NCBI RefSeq assembly: GCF_036588685.1
Contig: NC_086386.1
Location: 71,794,682-71,858,681 of the forward strand
Direction: 5' to 3'
Source of the DNA: Mytilus trossulus
Taxonomy: Eukaryota > Mollusca > Bivalvia > Mytilida > Mytilidae
DNA: 64,000 nt
In this document: positions 53,901 through 64,000 of the stretch, in pieces
Numbering within the stretch: the stretch's first letter is position 1
Layout of the letters: each line of letters opens with the position of its first letter
Made by a program: the position numbers and the translations under genes
Notes under the pieces: generated by a model
Database searches by the model: none
What the model saw: the letters and a program-made list of their open reading frames with translations, nothing else
Told to the model about the DNA's origin: nothing

Positions 53901-54439
53901 GAAAAAAAGTATTTTGCTTTCAACGTGTAAGTCCGTCCGCCCGTCCGTCCGTCGAACTAACATTTTCAATACACTTTTCTCCGAACAGAATGACAGATGG
54001 AAATTAATAAGTTTTAACATATCAGGATTTTTCGAATATATCAGATACTTACTTGCCGATACTTTAAATAGCCAAATATGTCAATTGAGCTATAAATAAA
54101 AAATCGAACTTAACAAGGGAAGCCTCCTACTCTGTCGACGTGCCCATGCAGTTAAGCATCCTTTTGGATTTCATGCCGTTGCCTTATATGTCTTTTACTT
54201 GGTTGATATGTTCAACGCTAGTGTTCTCAACTTTCTCCTAGTTTTTTTTTAACTTGCCAGATATGCGTTTAGTGAACAAATTGGGTAAAAAATTATGGCA
54301 AGTTGTTGAACTATACCATATCATATCACATTTCATATAAGGCTTAAAACATATCTCCCTCATGCGAAGCTCTGATTCCTTGTCCGTTTGTCTACACGTT
54401 AGGTCCTTTGGGGTTTTAAATCTTATCTTCAACATTTGT

Positions 54440-54540
54440 AAAAGCATTTAGATATTCAATATAATGGCCTCGACCATCACTGAAGATACTTGTCGAGATG
54501 CGCATCTGGTGCAATAAAAGTGGTGTTAGGAAAATATTTT
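54440..54540 (+). repeat. Dispersed repeat with CTGA-stem-GNGA-hairpin core
   Basis: The stretch ggcctcgaccatcactgaagatacttgtcgagatgcgcatctggtgcaa has the same word order as repeat D (GA.CATCACTGA … ATCTGG) but with different stem bases. Confidence 0.5.
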
Positions 54541-55399
54541 TTCCAACTCTCGTAGTGTATGTGTCTATAATGACATTCATACCAAATTTTCTGCAACCGT
54601 GAAAATAAATAAATTAAAAATCAACAATAGAGAAATGAATAATTATCCTATGCGAAATCTTCAACAGTGAACTATAACGGCTTTGGGCTTTAAGATGGTG
54701 TTATCAGTATATAATTACTTAATACTTCATTTATTATCAAGATTACATTTACAAAGAATTAAAGAGTTAAATCTGATATGTTTGCGTGGTTGGGGATGTG
54801 TGACTTGACACTTCACCTTTTTGATCAAAGTTATTTAGATGCTTATTTCATCAAATAAAAAGTTTATCGACACGCCATATCAATTTCAGTAATGGACCTC
54901 TAATCGCATACATGTATTTCTACTTCTCTTCAATTGACTTGTATGTTTCACTCTGTGTGATCTTACAACATATATTATATTTTGAGATGTTGAAAATTAT
55001 TTTGAGATAGAACTCGACGCATTTTACTTGACTCTGAAGTAGCCACTTTAATATTCATTTGTATGGTCAGTTTTCAAATTTTTTTCTGTACAAAGATGCA
55101 AAGCGGGAGATTATTTCATCGTTTTATTTTAGTTTAGCTTCAGGTTATTCTGAATATTCTCTCTTTCTTTTCTTTTCTATAATACACGAGACTACTCTTT
55201 ATGGCATGTATCATAAACATTTCCATGGTTGTGGTAAAAGTTAGTATTTTAAGGTGGAATCTTCAAAATCAATGTTGAAACAAGGACCGTGTTGAGCGAA
55301 TAATACTTTGTAGGTTAATAAGGCCAAAAATTTAGTACGTTTGACGAGCATTTTGAATGTTGATTACATGTATGCGATTAGAGATCCATTATGGAATTA

Positions 55400-55620
55400 T
55401 ATGCGACTGTCATACAAGTGAGAGGTTTAGCTAGCTATGAAACCAGGTTCAATCCACCATTTTCTACATAAGAAAATGTCTGTACAAAGTCAGGAATATG
55501 ACAGTTGTTATCCAATCGTTTGATGTGTTTTAACTTTTGATTTTGCCTATGATTTGGGACTTTCCTTTTTGAATTTTCCTCGGAGTTCAGTAATTTTGTG
55601 TTTTTACCTTTGACTGTAGA
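55400..55620 (+). repeat. Dispersed repeat C
   Basis: The stretch gcgactgtcatacaagtgagaggtttagctagctatgaaaccaggttcaatccaccattttctacata…gggactttcc…ttcctcggagttcag matches 20965-21195. Confidence 0.85.
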
Positions 55621-55929
55621 ATTAAACATGCAGTTAAAACAAAAACTTCCTAAATCTGGCGGCGGTCATGTATGCAAAACGGGGAAGGTGATGTGTGTGA
55701 TGTCCACCAGCAGTAACATAAGCCCAGTGGTGGTTCAAACCATTTAAAAATACAAGGCTTATACAAAAAAAAAAATTATGTACAGGGAGTAATTTATAAA
55801 TATAATTTAAGCTTCTGTAAATAGGATGATCTCAGGTGACTCTTTGGAATATATTGTTACGTATATGATTATAGCTTTTTCTGTCATTTTTAAACTTTTA
55901 GAACAATACTTCTGAGTTACTCTGTATTA

Positions 55930-56400
55930 TAGAAAAAAAAAGGAATTGTGGTATGATTGCCAATGAGACAACTCTTTACAACAGACCAAATAACAGAGAA
56001 ATCAACAACTATAGGTCAGCATACGGCCTTCAACAATGAGCAAATGCCATACCGTATAGTCAGCTATACAATTTCCCGAAATGACAAATGTAAAACAATT
56101 CAAACGAGAAAACTAACGGCCTAAAGTATGTACAAAAAATGAACGAAAAACAAATATGCAACACATCAGCAAAAGATAAACACTGAATTACGGGCTCTTC
56201 ACTTGGGACAGGCACACATATACAGAATGTGGCGGCCGGCGGGGTTAAACATGTTGGCTTGATCCCAACCTTCCCCCTAACCTTAAACAGTGTGGTAAGA
56301 GTACAACATAAGAACGAATTATAAAAATTAGTTGAAAAGGTTTGACTATCATTAGATGGATACAAATAGAAATACATCTAACAAAAACACAGAGTGAGTT
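55930..56400 (-). repeat. SINE-like family A, longest inverted copy
   Basis: It includes both the 3' block (gtggtatgattgccaatgagacaactctttacaa) and the 5' part (…ggcggggttaaacatgttggct…aaccttccccctaacctt…acaacataagaacgaattataaaaatt…agatggat). The ORF at 56060-56377 (-) is a translation of it. Confidence 0.88.
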
Positions 56401-57684
56401 CTATATTATAGTTGAAATAGAAAAGGAAGTTACAACAGTTTTACCAAAACCTCTACCATAAGTCGATCACTACCGATCTTAACACTTCAGTTTCGATTGG
56501 CTAACGGAGCAGAAATTCTTATTTTGACAATTTTAATTTTAATCATATCTACTTGAATTTGATTTTCATCTTAAGTGCCACCAACAGCTATAGAATCGTG
56601 TCAGTATGTTTGTTTATTAGTTATGTTAACAGCAAACAATTTTTATTTGTATTTACATGTTTGCTGGACAATTTGATAATTTATTTACAAAACTAGATAA
56701 GAATTTACTTAAAGGTGCTAGTTAAACTTTACATAAAGATAATTAGTACGCACATAAAGTGTATATATAGAGCACAAAAGGTGTGAAGCATCGATGAGTA
56801 GGGTTTAATACACAGTGTCATGATTCTTTTATTAAAGGATAAATGGAGATGCATCGAGATAAAGTGTTAAATTCCAACCATTTGTTTTAATGCAAGGACT
56901 GTTGGATGGCGTATAAAGATAGACATTGTCAAGTCGTTACTGTATACAAATTATTTGTTTCAAACATTTTGTTGTAGAGAGATCGCCATAGCTACTACCC
57001 CCAACGTTTGAATGGGTACTAGTAAATTTGATGATTTGATAAGCAGTTTTAGATGGTAACATTCTATACCCTGATTCATTAAGTTCACATGTTTGGTCAA
57101 GTTTGAAGAAAACATCAATTTTTGTACGAACTACTTGCCAAGTTTGTGTGTAAGGAAACAAAATATTTATAAAGCCACCCCTCACCGTATTGAAATTGGC
57201 AAATTTACATTGCAATATTTACAAAACATTTGTAGTCATATAATTCTTAACATCGTATCCCTACAGTTATTAAGCAAGAGCTAAAAACTAGTCCGTGAGT
57301 TGACCATCGTTGGAAAGCAAAGCGTTAAAAGGTAGAAGCATACACCAAAATAAAGACATCTTTTCCGACACCATGCTTTTGTCATAAAGTTATCTTTAGC
57401 ACGCCTCGTGTACTACCCTACATCTTCTTACAACTTAAACTTTCCTGAATAAGATAAGAACAAAAAAAACATCAGACGCAACTTAAACAGAAAAGGGGCC
57501 AACTCAAAATAAAGGGAGAGCGGGGTCCATAAACTTCCATACAACCATATGTCCCCATTCAAAAGTTTTGCTCGCAAAAAAACCAAGGCGTTCCAACCCA
57601 ATCCTGGAATCCTCCTTAGATCAGATACTAAGTTGCAATAGGGGAGATTTGAGGCTTAACCTCACCAAGTACAGAGTCGGGAAT
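56401..57684. other. Gap without recognised gene
   Basis: AT-rich. The frames at 56937-57215 (-) and 57093-57284 (+) are unrecognised and overlap each other. Confidence 0.4.
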
Positions 57685-57835
57685 CTAGGGGCAGATCCAG
57701 CCATTTTTAAAAGGCGGGGGTCCCAGCCCATGACAAAGGAGGGGTTCCACTATATGTCCCATTCAAATGCATTGATCGTCCAAAAAGGGGGGTCCAAATC
57801 CTTCACTGGGAATCTTACCAATGGTTGTCTTTGAT
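57685..57835 (+). repeat. GGATCC-type repeat copy 4
   Basis: The stretch gggcagatccagccatttttaaaaggcgggggtcc…tatgtcccattcaaatgcattgatcgtccaaaaagg… has a left end and core as in copies 1-3 and a degraded right end. Confidence 0.75.
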
Positions 57836-58094
57836 TATTTCTTTTAAAATGTACTGCGCAGCATGGAGTTTGGATCTGAAAACTAATCTTTGGTAAATTG
57901 GTTCAATTTATTTTTAACTTCTACATATCCATGAGGTTAGGTTAGGTTTCATTATATATATCATATATTATTAAAAAGAAAAGGTTCTATAGAACTGGCA
58001 GTACTTTATATGAAACTTTTATAGTAGTAGTCTTAGCTTTGTCAATAATTATTTAGTTCTATTATAATTATTAGCCAATAGGTACTAAATGATC

Positions 58095-58215
58095 TTAAAC
58101 ATAAGTTTATTCGGTCGTATCAACTTTTTTTATTCGAGCGTCTCTGATGAGTCTGGCGTACCAAATTTCATTCCAGGTGTTTTTGATGAGTTTATTGATA
58201 TTGTGTACGAAATTG
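58095..58215 (+). repeat. Dispersed repeat D
   Basis: The stretch ttttttattcgagcgtctctgatgagtctggcgta…attccaggtgtttttgatgagtttattg matches 38480-38580. Confidence 0.75.
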
Positions 58216-58821
58216 TACTTTTTACATCTATTACATATTATATTTTATTTGTATCTACCCATCATCAGACCTTTTGCACTTATAAGAAAAGATACAAAAA
58301 AAAGTTGCATTTTCGTAAGTAAACAACACTAAATCAATATCTAAGAAAGAATTCAAGTTTCAAATTACTTATATAACTAAAGTATATTATAACGATTTTA
58401 TGTGACGACGGAATACACACAGAAACCGTTTGTCATGTTGAGAAGTGAATTGTTCGTTACCGGGTAAATTTGACGATGTGTTGACAGGGTGTATTGTTTG
58501 CAACTTGATTATTCTTGTCAAATCTTTCGTCCATCATTTGTCTTTGTCAAACAAAACACCCGTTATATCTTTTATACAGGAACCATTTAAATTTTATTTA
58601 ATGATAACAAATTCAACAAAGACACGTGGTCCGAGTAACAATACAAATATTGTTTTAAGGGAGGACTAATTCGCGGAGGAATAACAGTAAAGCAACCCTG
58701 ATTTTAATATAAATTGATAAATTAAATTTTCAGTTTGTAAGAAACACATAGAACTGAAACGAAGGGCTAAGAGCCTATATTGAAGGATATTTTCCGTAAC
58801 CACAAATAAATTACAGACAAA

Positions 58822-58878
58822 ATGAGGGAAATTGTTCATATGCAAGCTGGTCAATGTGGTAACCAAATTGGTGCTAAG
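58822..58878 (+). CDS. Beta-tubulin, first coding exon only
   Basis: ATG at 58822 opens 19 codons reading MREIVHMQAGQCGNQIGAK and stopping at donor GTACAG (58879-58884). This is the beta-tubulin N-terminus. QAGQCGNQ is the start of the GTP-binding region, and the phase 0 intron after Lys19 is a standard beta-tubulin intron position. Position 7 is Met where Ile or Leu is common. The MREI start is the peptide known to be recognised in tubulin mRNA autoregulation. The next exon (FWEVISDEHG…) is not found up to 64000, so the intron exceeds 5.1 kb and the rest of the gene lies beyond the window. A promoter-proximal fragment of a broken gene cannot be excluded, but the intact donor argues against a processed copy. 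Confidence 0.88.
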
Positions 58879-60102
58879 GTACAGTACATCTAATAAGTTT
58901 AATAAATTAAAAATAAATATATTTTTCCTGTCAATTAAGTTTGCTTTTCTGCTTACATGATAGTGGACCGTCTTTTCTAAAGAATGCTAATATAGTAGTT
59001 TGAAATCCTTAGATATAAAAAAAAAAAAAAAAAACATTTAAAAAATACGTAATGCGATCTTAACATTAATATTTTAATTGAATATTAGTATGTCCATCAA
59101 TTTCAATCACAAATACAATTATTGAAATCTATATTTCTGCCCGATAAAGCATCTTCTATGTTAAACAGTTACTAGTAACTGTTTAAATATGCAAAGTTTT
59201 AACATTTAGAAATAATTTTTCAGTATAATGAATTAGATAACTTATAAATTAGAAAAAAGACAAAAAGACAAAAAGGCAATCAGAAAAATAATTAATAAGA
59301 TAAAACTCTAGAATTTACATCTAAATTTTACAGTTTCTGATATTGATATGTCAGTTTTATATGCATAACTTCAAGCGGTGATGAAATTTATCTTTTTCTT
59401 TTTTTTAAAGTTCGTCTTTCTCTTTTTGATCAAACGAAAAATAAACAGTTGTGCAATAACACAGATAAGTAAACAAAAGTACTTTTGTAATCTATGCAAT
59501 ATATCTTCCCTTGGTAACGACGGATGATACATTTGTATTGTCTTTCCTTACCCCTGTACCCAGTGGAATGCATCTATTTAAATGCTATTGTCAACTGCAT
59601 TGATCTAAGTTAGTATATCAAATTTCACCCCTTTTAAATCTTTAACGAAGAGAAGTTAAATAGACATGAATTATGAATGATTTATAATGAATCAGAGTTG
59701 AACTTACAACGTTCAGAAGAAGTATAATGACACCATAACTAAAACACATCAGAGTGCATCATTTTGTGTTACGACTAATCGCTATAGAGATAGAATAAAT
59801 TACAAATGCTTTAATTATATCATTGAAAATTAATTAAAAAATTAATTTTCCACAAAAATAGATTTTGTTTATAGTCGTTCGTTTTTGCGGAAGAGTTTTT
59901 GTTTCAGTTGTGTTATTCAACGCAATGCACTACGTCCTCGATTAGCGGCTTGGTCAGAAACTACAGCCAACTAGAGCACTAGAAATAGATAAAGATATGA
60001 CGAACTAAATCAAACCGAAACTTAGAAAAATAGACAAAACCAATCAAAAGTAGTTTAAACATTGCTTCAGTAGATGAAGTCTTGTAAACTTTACAATTAG
60101 AT

Positions 60103-60160
60103 ATAGGAAGATGTGGCATGAGTGCCAATGAGACAACTCTCCATCCAAATAACAATTTAA
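60103..60160 (-). repeat. Family A-like fragment
   Basis: The stretch aagatgtggcatgagtgccaatgagacaactctccatccaaataacaattt is closest to 25322-25390. Confidence 0.7.
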
Positions 60161-60845
60161 AAAAAGTAAAAGTCTATCATCTTACTCTAAGGACTTTCAT
60201 GAGTTAAATGTTCTAGTATATATATATATATAGGTCCATATCCAGTTACAGCACATGTCTCCTGATGCTTGTTACTTGAGGAAACAATTAGATAAAAATC
60301 CGACTGAACTAACACAATTCAGTGTTTTGCGGGAACTCAGTGCCCGGAATATTTATTATGTCATGTCTTTCAACAAAACACAAGAAAACTTAAACCAAGG
60401 CATACTGTGGATCTTGTTAAATTATCAAATTTGCGTAAAAGGATGACTTGTCTATAACTGTTCCGAACTCGATCATCAGATCCGAATGAGTTCTATCTAG
60501 ACGTAAGTAAGTTGTAATCAAACAAGAATGACAGATCAGAATTCTCAAAGATCTTATAAAATCCTGATAGGGTTAGAGGTCTATATATTTGATAACTGAA
60601 ACCTCCGACAAGCACGTTTGAAACAATAATAAAAGGAACTAATACAACAGAAGATTTTAAGCTTTCACAATATTATCTGAGATGAATTAAAAAGGAAAGC
60701 CAATGTTTAATAATTGAGATTAAATTTAAAACCAATTTAAACAAAAATTCCTTATCTTATTGGTACAGTATGTGTCAAGTAAATAAAATAGTAGTTTCAT
60801 GGGTGAAAGAATGAACGATACATTGATACTCTTGTTTTATTTTTT

Positions 60846-61165
60846 ACCAATAGATTTACAGTAAATAATTTACTGCTGACTTTTATTAGAACGGAATAAC
60901 AAGACCTCCTTATAGTTAAAACAACGCAATGTATTCAAATGAGCATTTAGATAAATAAACTGAATGTATACGTCCTTATTTCGTGCGCCCGAAAACTTTA
61001 ATTCATATTTCCTAATAGATTTACAAAGAATAATTTACTGCTGTCTTTTATAAGAACTCGGAAAGAACAAGACCCAATTTTTTTTTAACATCGCTATGTA
61101 TATATAGGAGCATTAATATAACTTATAGGAGGATCAAACGTCTTTGAAATAAGCAATGTAAATTT
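60846..61165 (+). repeat. Two-copy tandem duplication, about 165 bp, in tubulin intron 1
   Basis: The stretch aatagatttaca…aataatttactgctg.cttttat.agaac…aacaagac…ttatttcgtgcgcccga recurs as …aatagatttacaaagaataatttactgctgtcttttataagaac…gtaaatttcgtgcgtctga. The copies are diverged and start at about 60850 and 61014. Confidence 0.7.
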
Positions 61166-63837
61166 CGTGCGTCTGACTTAGTTTTCTTGATTCACTTTTA
61201 TCTGGAATACTTAAATTAATTTGAATGCATGCTTTCCTTCGTTATTAACACACGTTTTCTTTTAAAACAAAATGAAGGGTTGCGAATGAGGCCACTATAG
61301 CCACTTAATTTCAAATGACATAGGTATAAGCAATTGTTTCCGTTTTGTTTTGTGTTATTTGGTTAATTCCTGACATGTTAATTTTTGTACACTATCTACA
61401 CAATAAAATCAATAAATCTTTTTTTCTTCATTATGGACACAAACAAAAACTAGGTGTTGATATTTTGGTCTGATACGGGTTCATTCCAACCTCGTAGCAA
61501 CAATTGTACAAAACTATACCGTTATCATCGGACATCTAGATACTGTAACGAATCATTTCAATAGACATTTGTAACCGTTTGAATGGGATTTTAAATACCA
61601 AGTTTGTGGGTAAACCTACTCGCTTTATTAGTTATGTTTCAACGATTTGCGGAAAGAACAATTCACACATTTTGAAATAATTGAATAAAGACAGCTTTGG
61701 AGAAAACCTGTATATATTCTGAAATTAAAATCAATAATGAGGTGACGAAATACTTAGCAATTGAAATTGATTTTGAATCCAAGAAATCATCTAGCTTTTT
61801 GATTTCAAGATATATTAAACATTGGATGTGGAGGGTCTAATTTCGTTTTAAGAAGGCGATATGTTCTATTTTGTATCATATATACTATACGCATGGGTTG
61901 ATGTCTTTTGCATTTGATAATATCCAGTATTTAAATCTTTCTTCTGTAACATAAAATAGTCTGAACATTCCTTTATGCACGAATCTAATGCTTAGCGCTC
62001 TTCCGGTATAACATTCGTCAGAACGCTTTTGGTATAGTTTGAAGAAACACATATCTGTATGAAATCAAGAAAAGTAATGAATACAGATACCTTATCCGGT
62101 AGCGATTTCCATTTCCGATAGCGCTTGATAGAGAGAGTTTTGTCCTCTACAGAAGAAAGATAGCAAAATTCAAAAATTAGTATTGATTAAAATGAACAAG
62201 AAAGTCCTTTTTCTCCTATTGGTTAAGCTTCAATATTCGCTCAACAAACATTGGTAAAAAAATCTAGTCCATAGATTGCTATCTTTACTTTCAAAGTGCA
62301 GGTATCAGTTCAAATATTTGTTGCATATTTTCTTTAAAAAAAATGTCAGTAATCTATAATACCCATTAAGAGACATAAATCCTTAATTTGACAGTTCAAA
62401 AGGCCGACCACTTTAGGTCCAGGTGGGTATGAATAACATAAAGACAAGAGAATAACATAAAGACCTGAGATTACGGATCTGTCACACTCTAATATTATCC
62501 ACTTTCTGTTTAATAGAACCAAAGCTTAATGATAATTCATATGATTTAAAGGTGTATATAATGATTACTAGGTGTCAGAACGTATTTGGTCACTTTCAAC
62601 TTATCTAATGTTTAAATAAGAAAATAAATCACTTCTTTCATTTTTGTTAAAAGAGAAGAAAAATAAAATTAAATTTCTATTGATGTCGGTAGGTTTTTTA
62701 TTTATATAGTAAGAAATAAAATTGTTATTTTGTTTTCTTCTGATTGGCGTTTGAGTACATACATTAAGGTGAAGAACAGGCAGAACTCGACACATGTTCT
62801 ATTCAACAGAAATAAGGAACCACCACGGCGATTGAAAGTGCAAGGTATCAACAAATTAGAAATCCGAAAGTTATAAACAGTTACTATGCACTAGCTAAGT
62901 TAAGGCCGAACATCACATTTTAAGTTCGCTGAACGACACGCGCACCGTGCATGTAAAATTACATTATCTACATTTGTATTACTCTATCGGCTGCGTCAGG
63001 AATTGCATGTTTTTACTTGTCTTTGAATTTAAGCGGTAGATGGATGATGCATATAGGGTAAACAAAGCCGACAATGGCATGTCAGATCACGTGATAAAGG
63101 GTCAGTAAACAACGACAACTGATATATAGTGATAGACCGTCAAAGACGCTCTTTAATTCTTTATTGTTTACTTATAATAAGATAACAGATCAGTTTGTAT
63201 GCTTGGGGTGCATTTTTATTAAGTACAAATATACAGATAGTAGGATATTGGGTGATTGAAAAGATTTAAGGTTTAAATCAACGTGAGAAATAGAAATATA
63301 CATAGCAACGGATATACGAGTATAATACACTTTAATCTCCGTAAACAATGTTGGTTCGCTCAAATACCGACTGAAAGTTTCTTAAGCGATTTGAATATTG
63401 TCATGTTCCTTTCTATAATCTTTAGTTTAAGGAAGTGAAATATCTCAACGAAACATAACATATCAAATTGATACATTATTGATAATTAAAAAAAAAACAA
63501 CGCATCAATCAAGTTTTGTTCAAAATTATATTATTTGCTCACCAACTTCTCGTATGCCTGTCTGTTATTCGCTTTTCTCCAAACATTTGTTTTCTTTTTA
63601 AAATCATTTAGAAAGAGGCAAATTAAGGTTGCGATTAATGCATCTGCTTATGATGTAATGGCAGATATTTTGAATTTGTTGGTTGAATTTAATTCCTTTA
63701 TTGTATTTAAAAAAATACTCTCGTTACCTAAGAGTTCAGAGTCGCTAAAGACTGTCTCTTGAACACTAAATGTTTTTTTTTAGTTGTGATGAGAAGTGCA
63801 TATGTCGTCTCATTTACTCCTATTATATACAGGAATG

Positions 63838-63945
63838 ATATTTTCATTCATCAGACACAAAATGCTGACAAGAATATCTTCATGAACATTAATGAAATAT
63901 TTGCCACTGGACGTTAAACAACCAAAGATCAATTAATCAATTGGA
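63838..63945 (+). repeat. Dispersed repeat (GCCACTGGACGTTA type)
   Basis: The stretch attcatcagacacaaaatgctgac…atgaaatatttgccactggacgttaaacaaccaaagatc is shared in part with 5625-5655. Confidence 0.6.
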
Positions 63946-64000
63946 CAATAAAACTTCGTTCCCTTTATTTCTTGGTGATAACTTATTCATAATGGAATAT

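Larger units (their letters stand above)
58879..64000 (+). other. Beta-tubulin intron 1 (partial)
   Basis: AT-rich, with no second tubulin exon and no other gene recognised. It contains a poly-A run (59018-59034), a family A fragment, one tandem duplication and a dispersed repeat at the right edge. Open frames such as 60255-60446, 62601-62795 and 63535-63762 are not supported. Confidence 0.6.

Noticed and set aside
58822-58878. Processed tubulin pseudogene
   Set aside because: Coding sequence stops exactly at a GT donor at a known beta-tubulin intron position. A retrocopy would continue without the intron.

Overview
This window is nuclear DNA from a bivalve mollusc, most likely a mussel (Mytilus or a close relative). 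It is AT-rich, genes are split by many GT-AG introns, and most of the sequence consists of dispersed repeats that I recognise as typical of mussel genomes. Nothing bacterial, phage-like or CRISPR-like is present.

Two genes can be named with confidence. The first is a complete phosphoglycerate kinase (PGK) gene on the minus strand, 44789 down to 35784. Twelve coding exons join in frame into a 415-residue enzyme, with every donor GT, every acceptor AG and the known catalytic residues present. The second is the first coding exon of a beta-tubulin gene on the plus strand (58822-58878). Its intron 1 runs off the right edge of the window, so the rest of the gene lies outside. Two further exons are supported: an unrecognised exon or gene at 4577-5215 (+) with a long Asp/Ser tail, and a terminal exon at 6830-7087 (-) that looks like an EXPERA (emopamil-binding protein-like) membrane protein.

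Layout: 1-3.2 kb has no recognisable gene. 3.3-4.5 kb is a repeat with tandem nuclear-receptor-like motifs. 4.6-5.6 kb is the acidic-tail exon followed by a 27-bp minisatellite. 6.8-7.1 kb is the EXPERA-like exon. 7.5-31.3 kb is a dense mixture of SINE-like copies, fold-back/MITE elements, a 38-bp minisatellite, paired inverted elements and a LINE fossil. 32-35.5 kb holds copies of a long non-autonomous family with hairpin ends. 35.8-44.8 kb is PGK. 45-57.8 kb is again repeats, including large palindromes, a homopyrimidine tract and a second block of the 32-35 kb family. 58.8-64 kb is the start of beta-tubulin and part of its long first intron.

The genes do not form a pathway together: PGK is a glycolytic enzyme and beta-tubulin is cytoskeletal. 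The most unusual observation is in PGK. Intron 6 begins with a 38-bp minisatellite that is a tandem amplification of the exon 6/intron 6 junction, so the donor splice site is repeated many times. Intron 4 of the same gene carries a second, smaller donor duplication. In both cases use of any downstream donor would bring an immediate in-frame stop.
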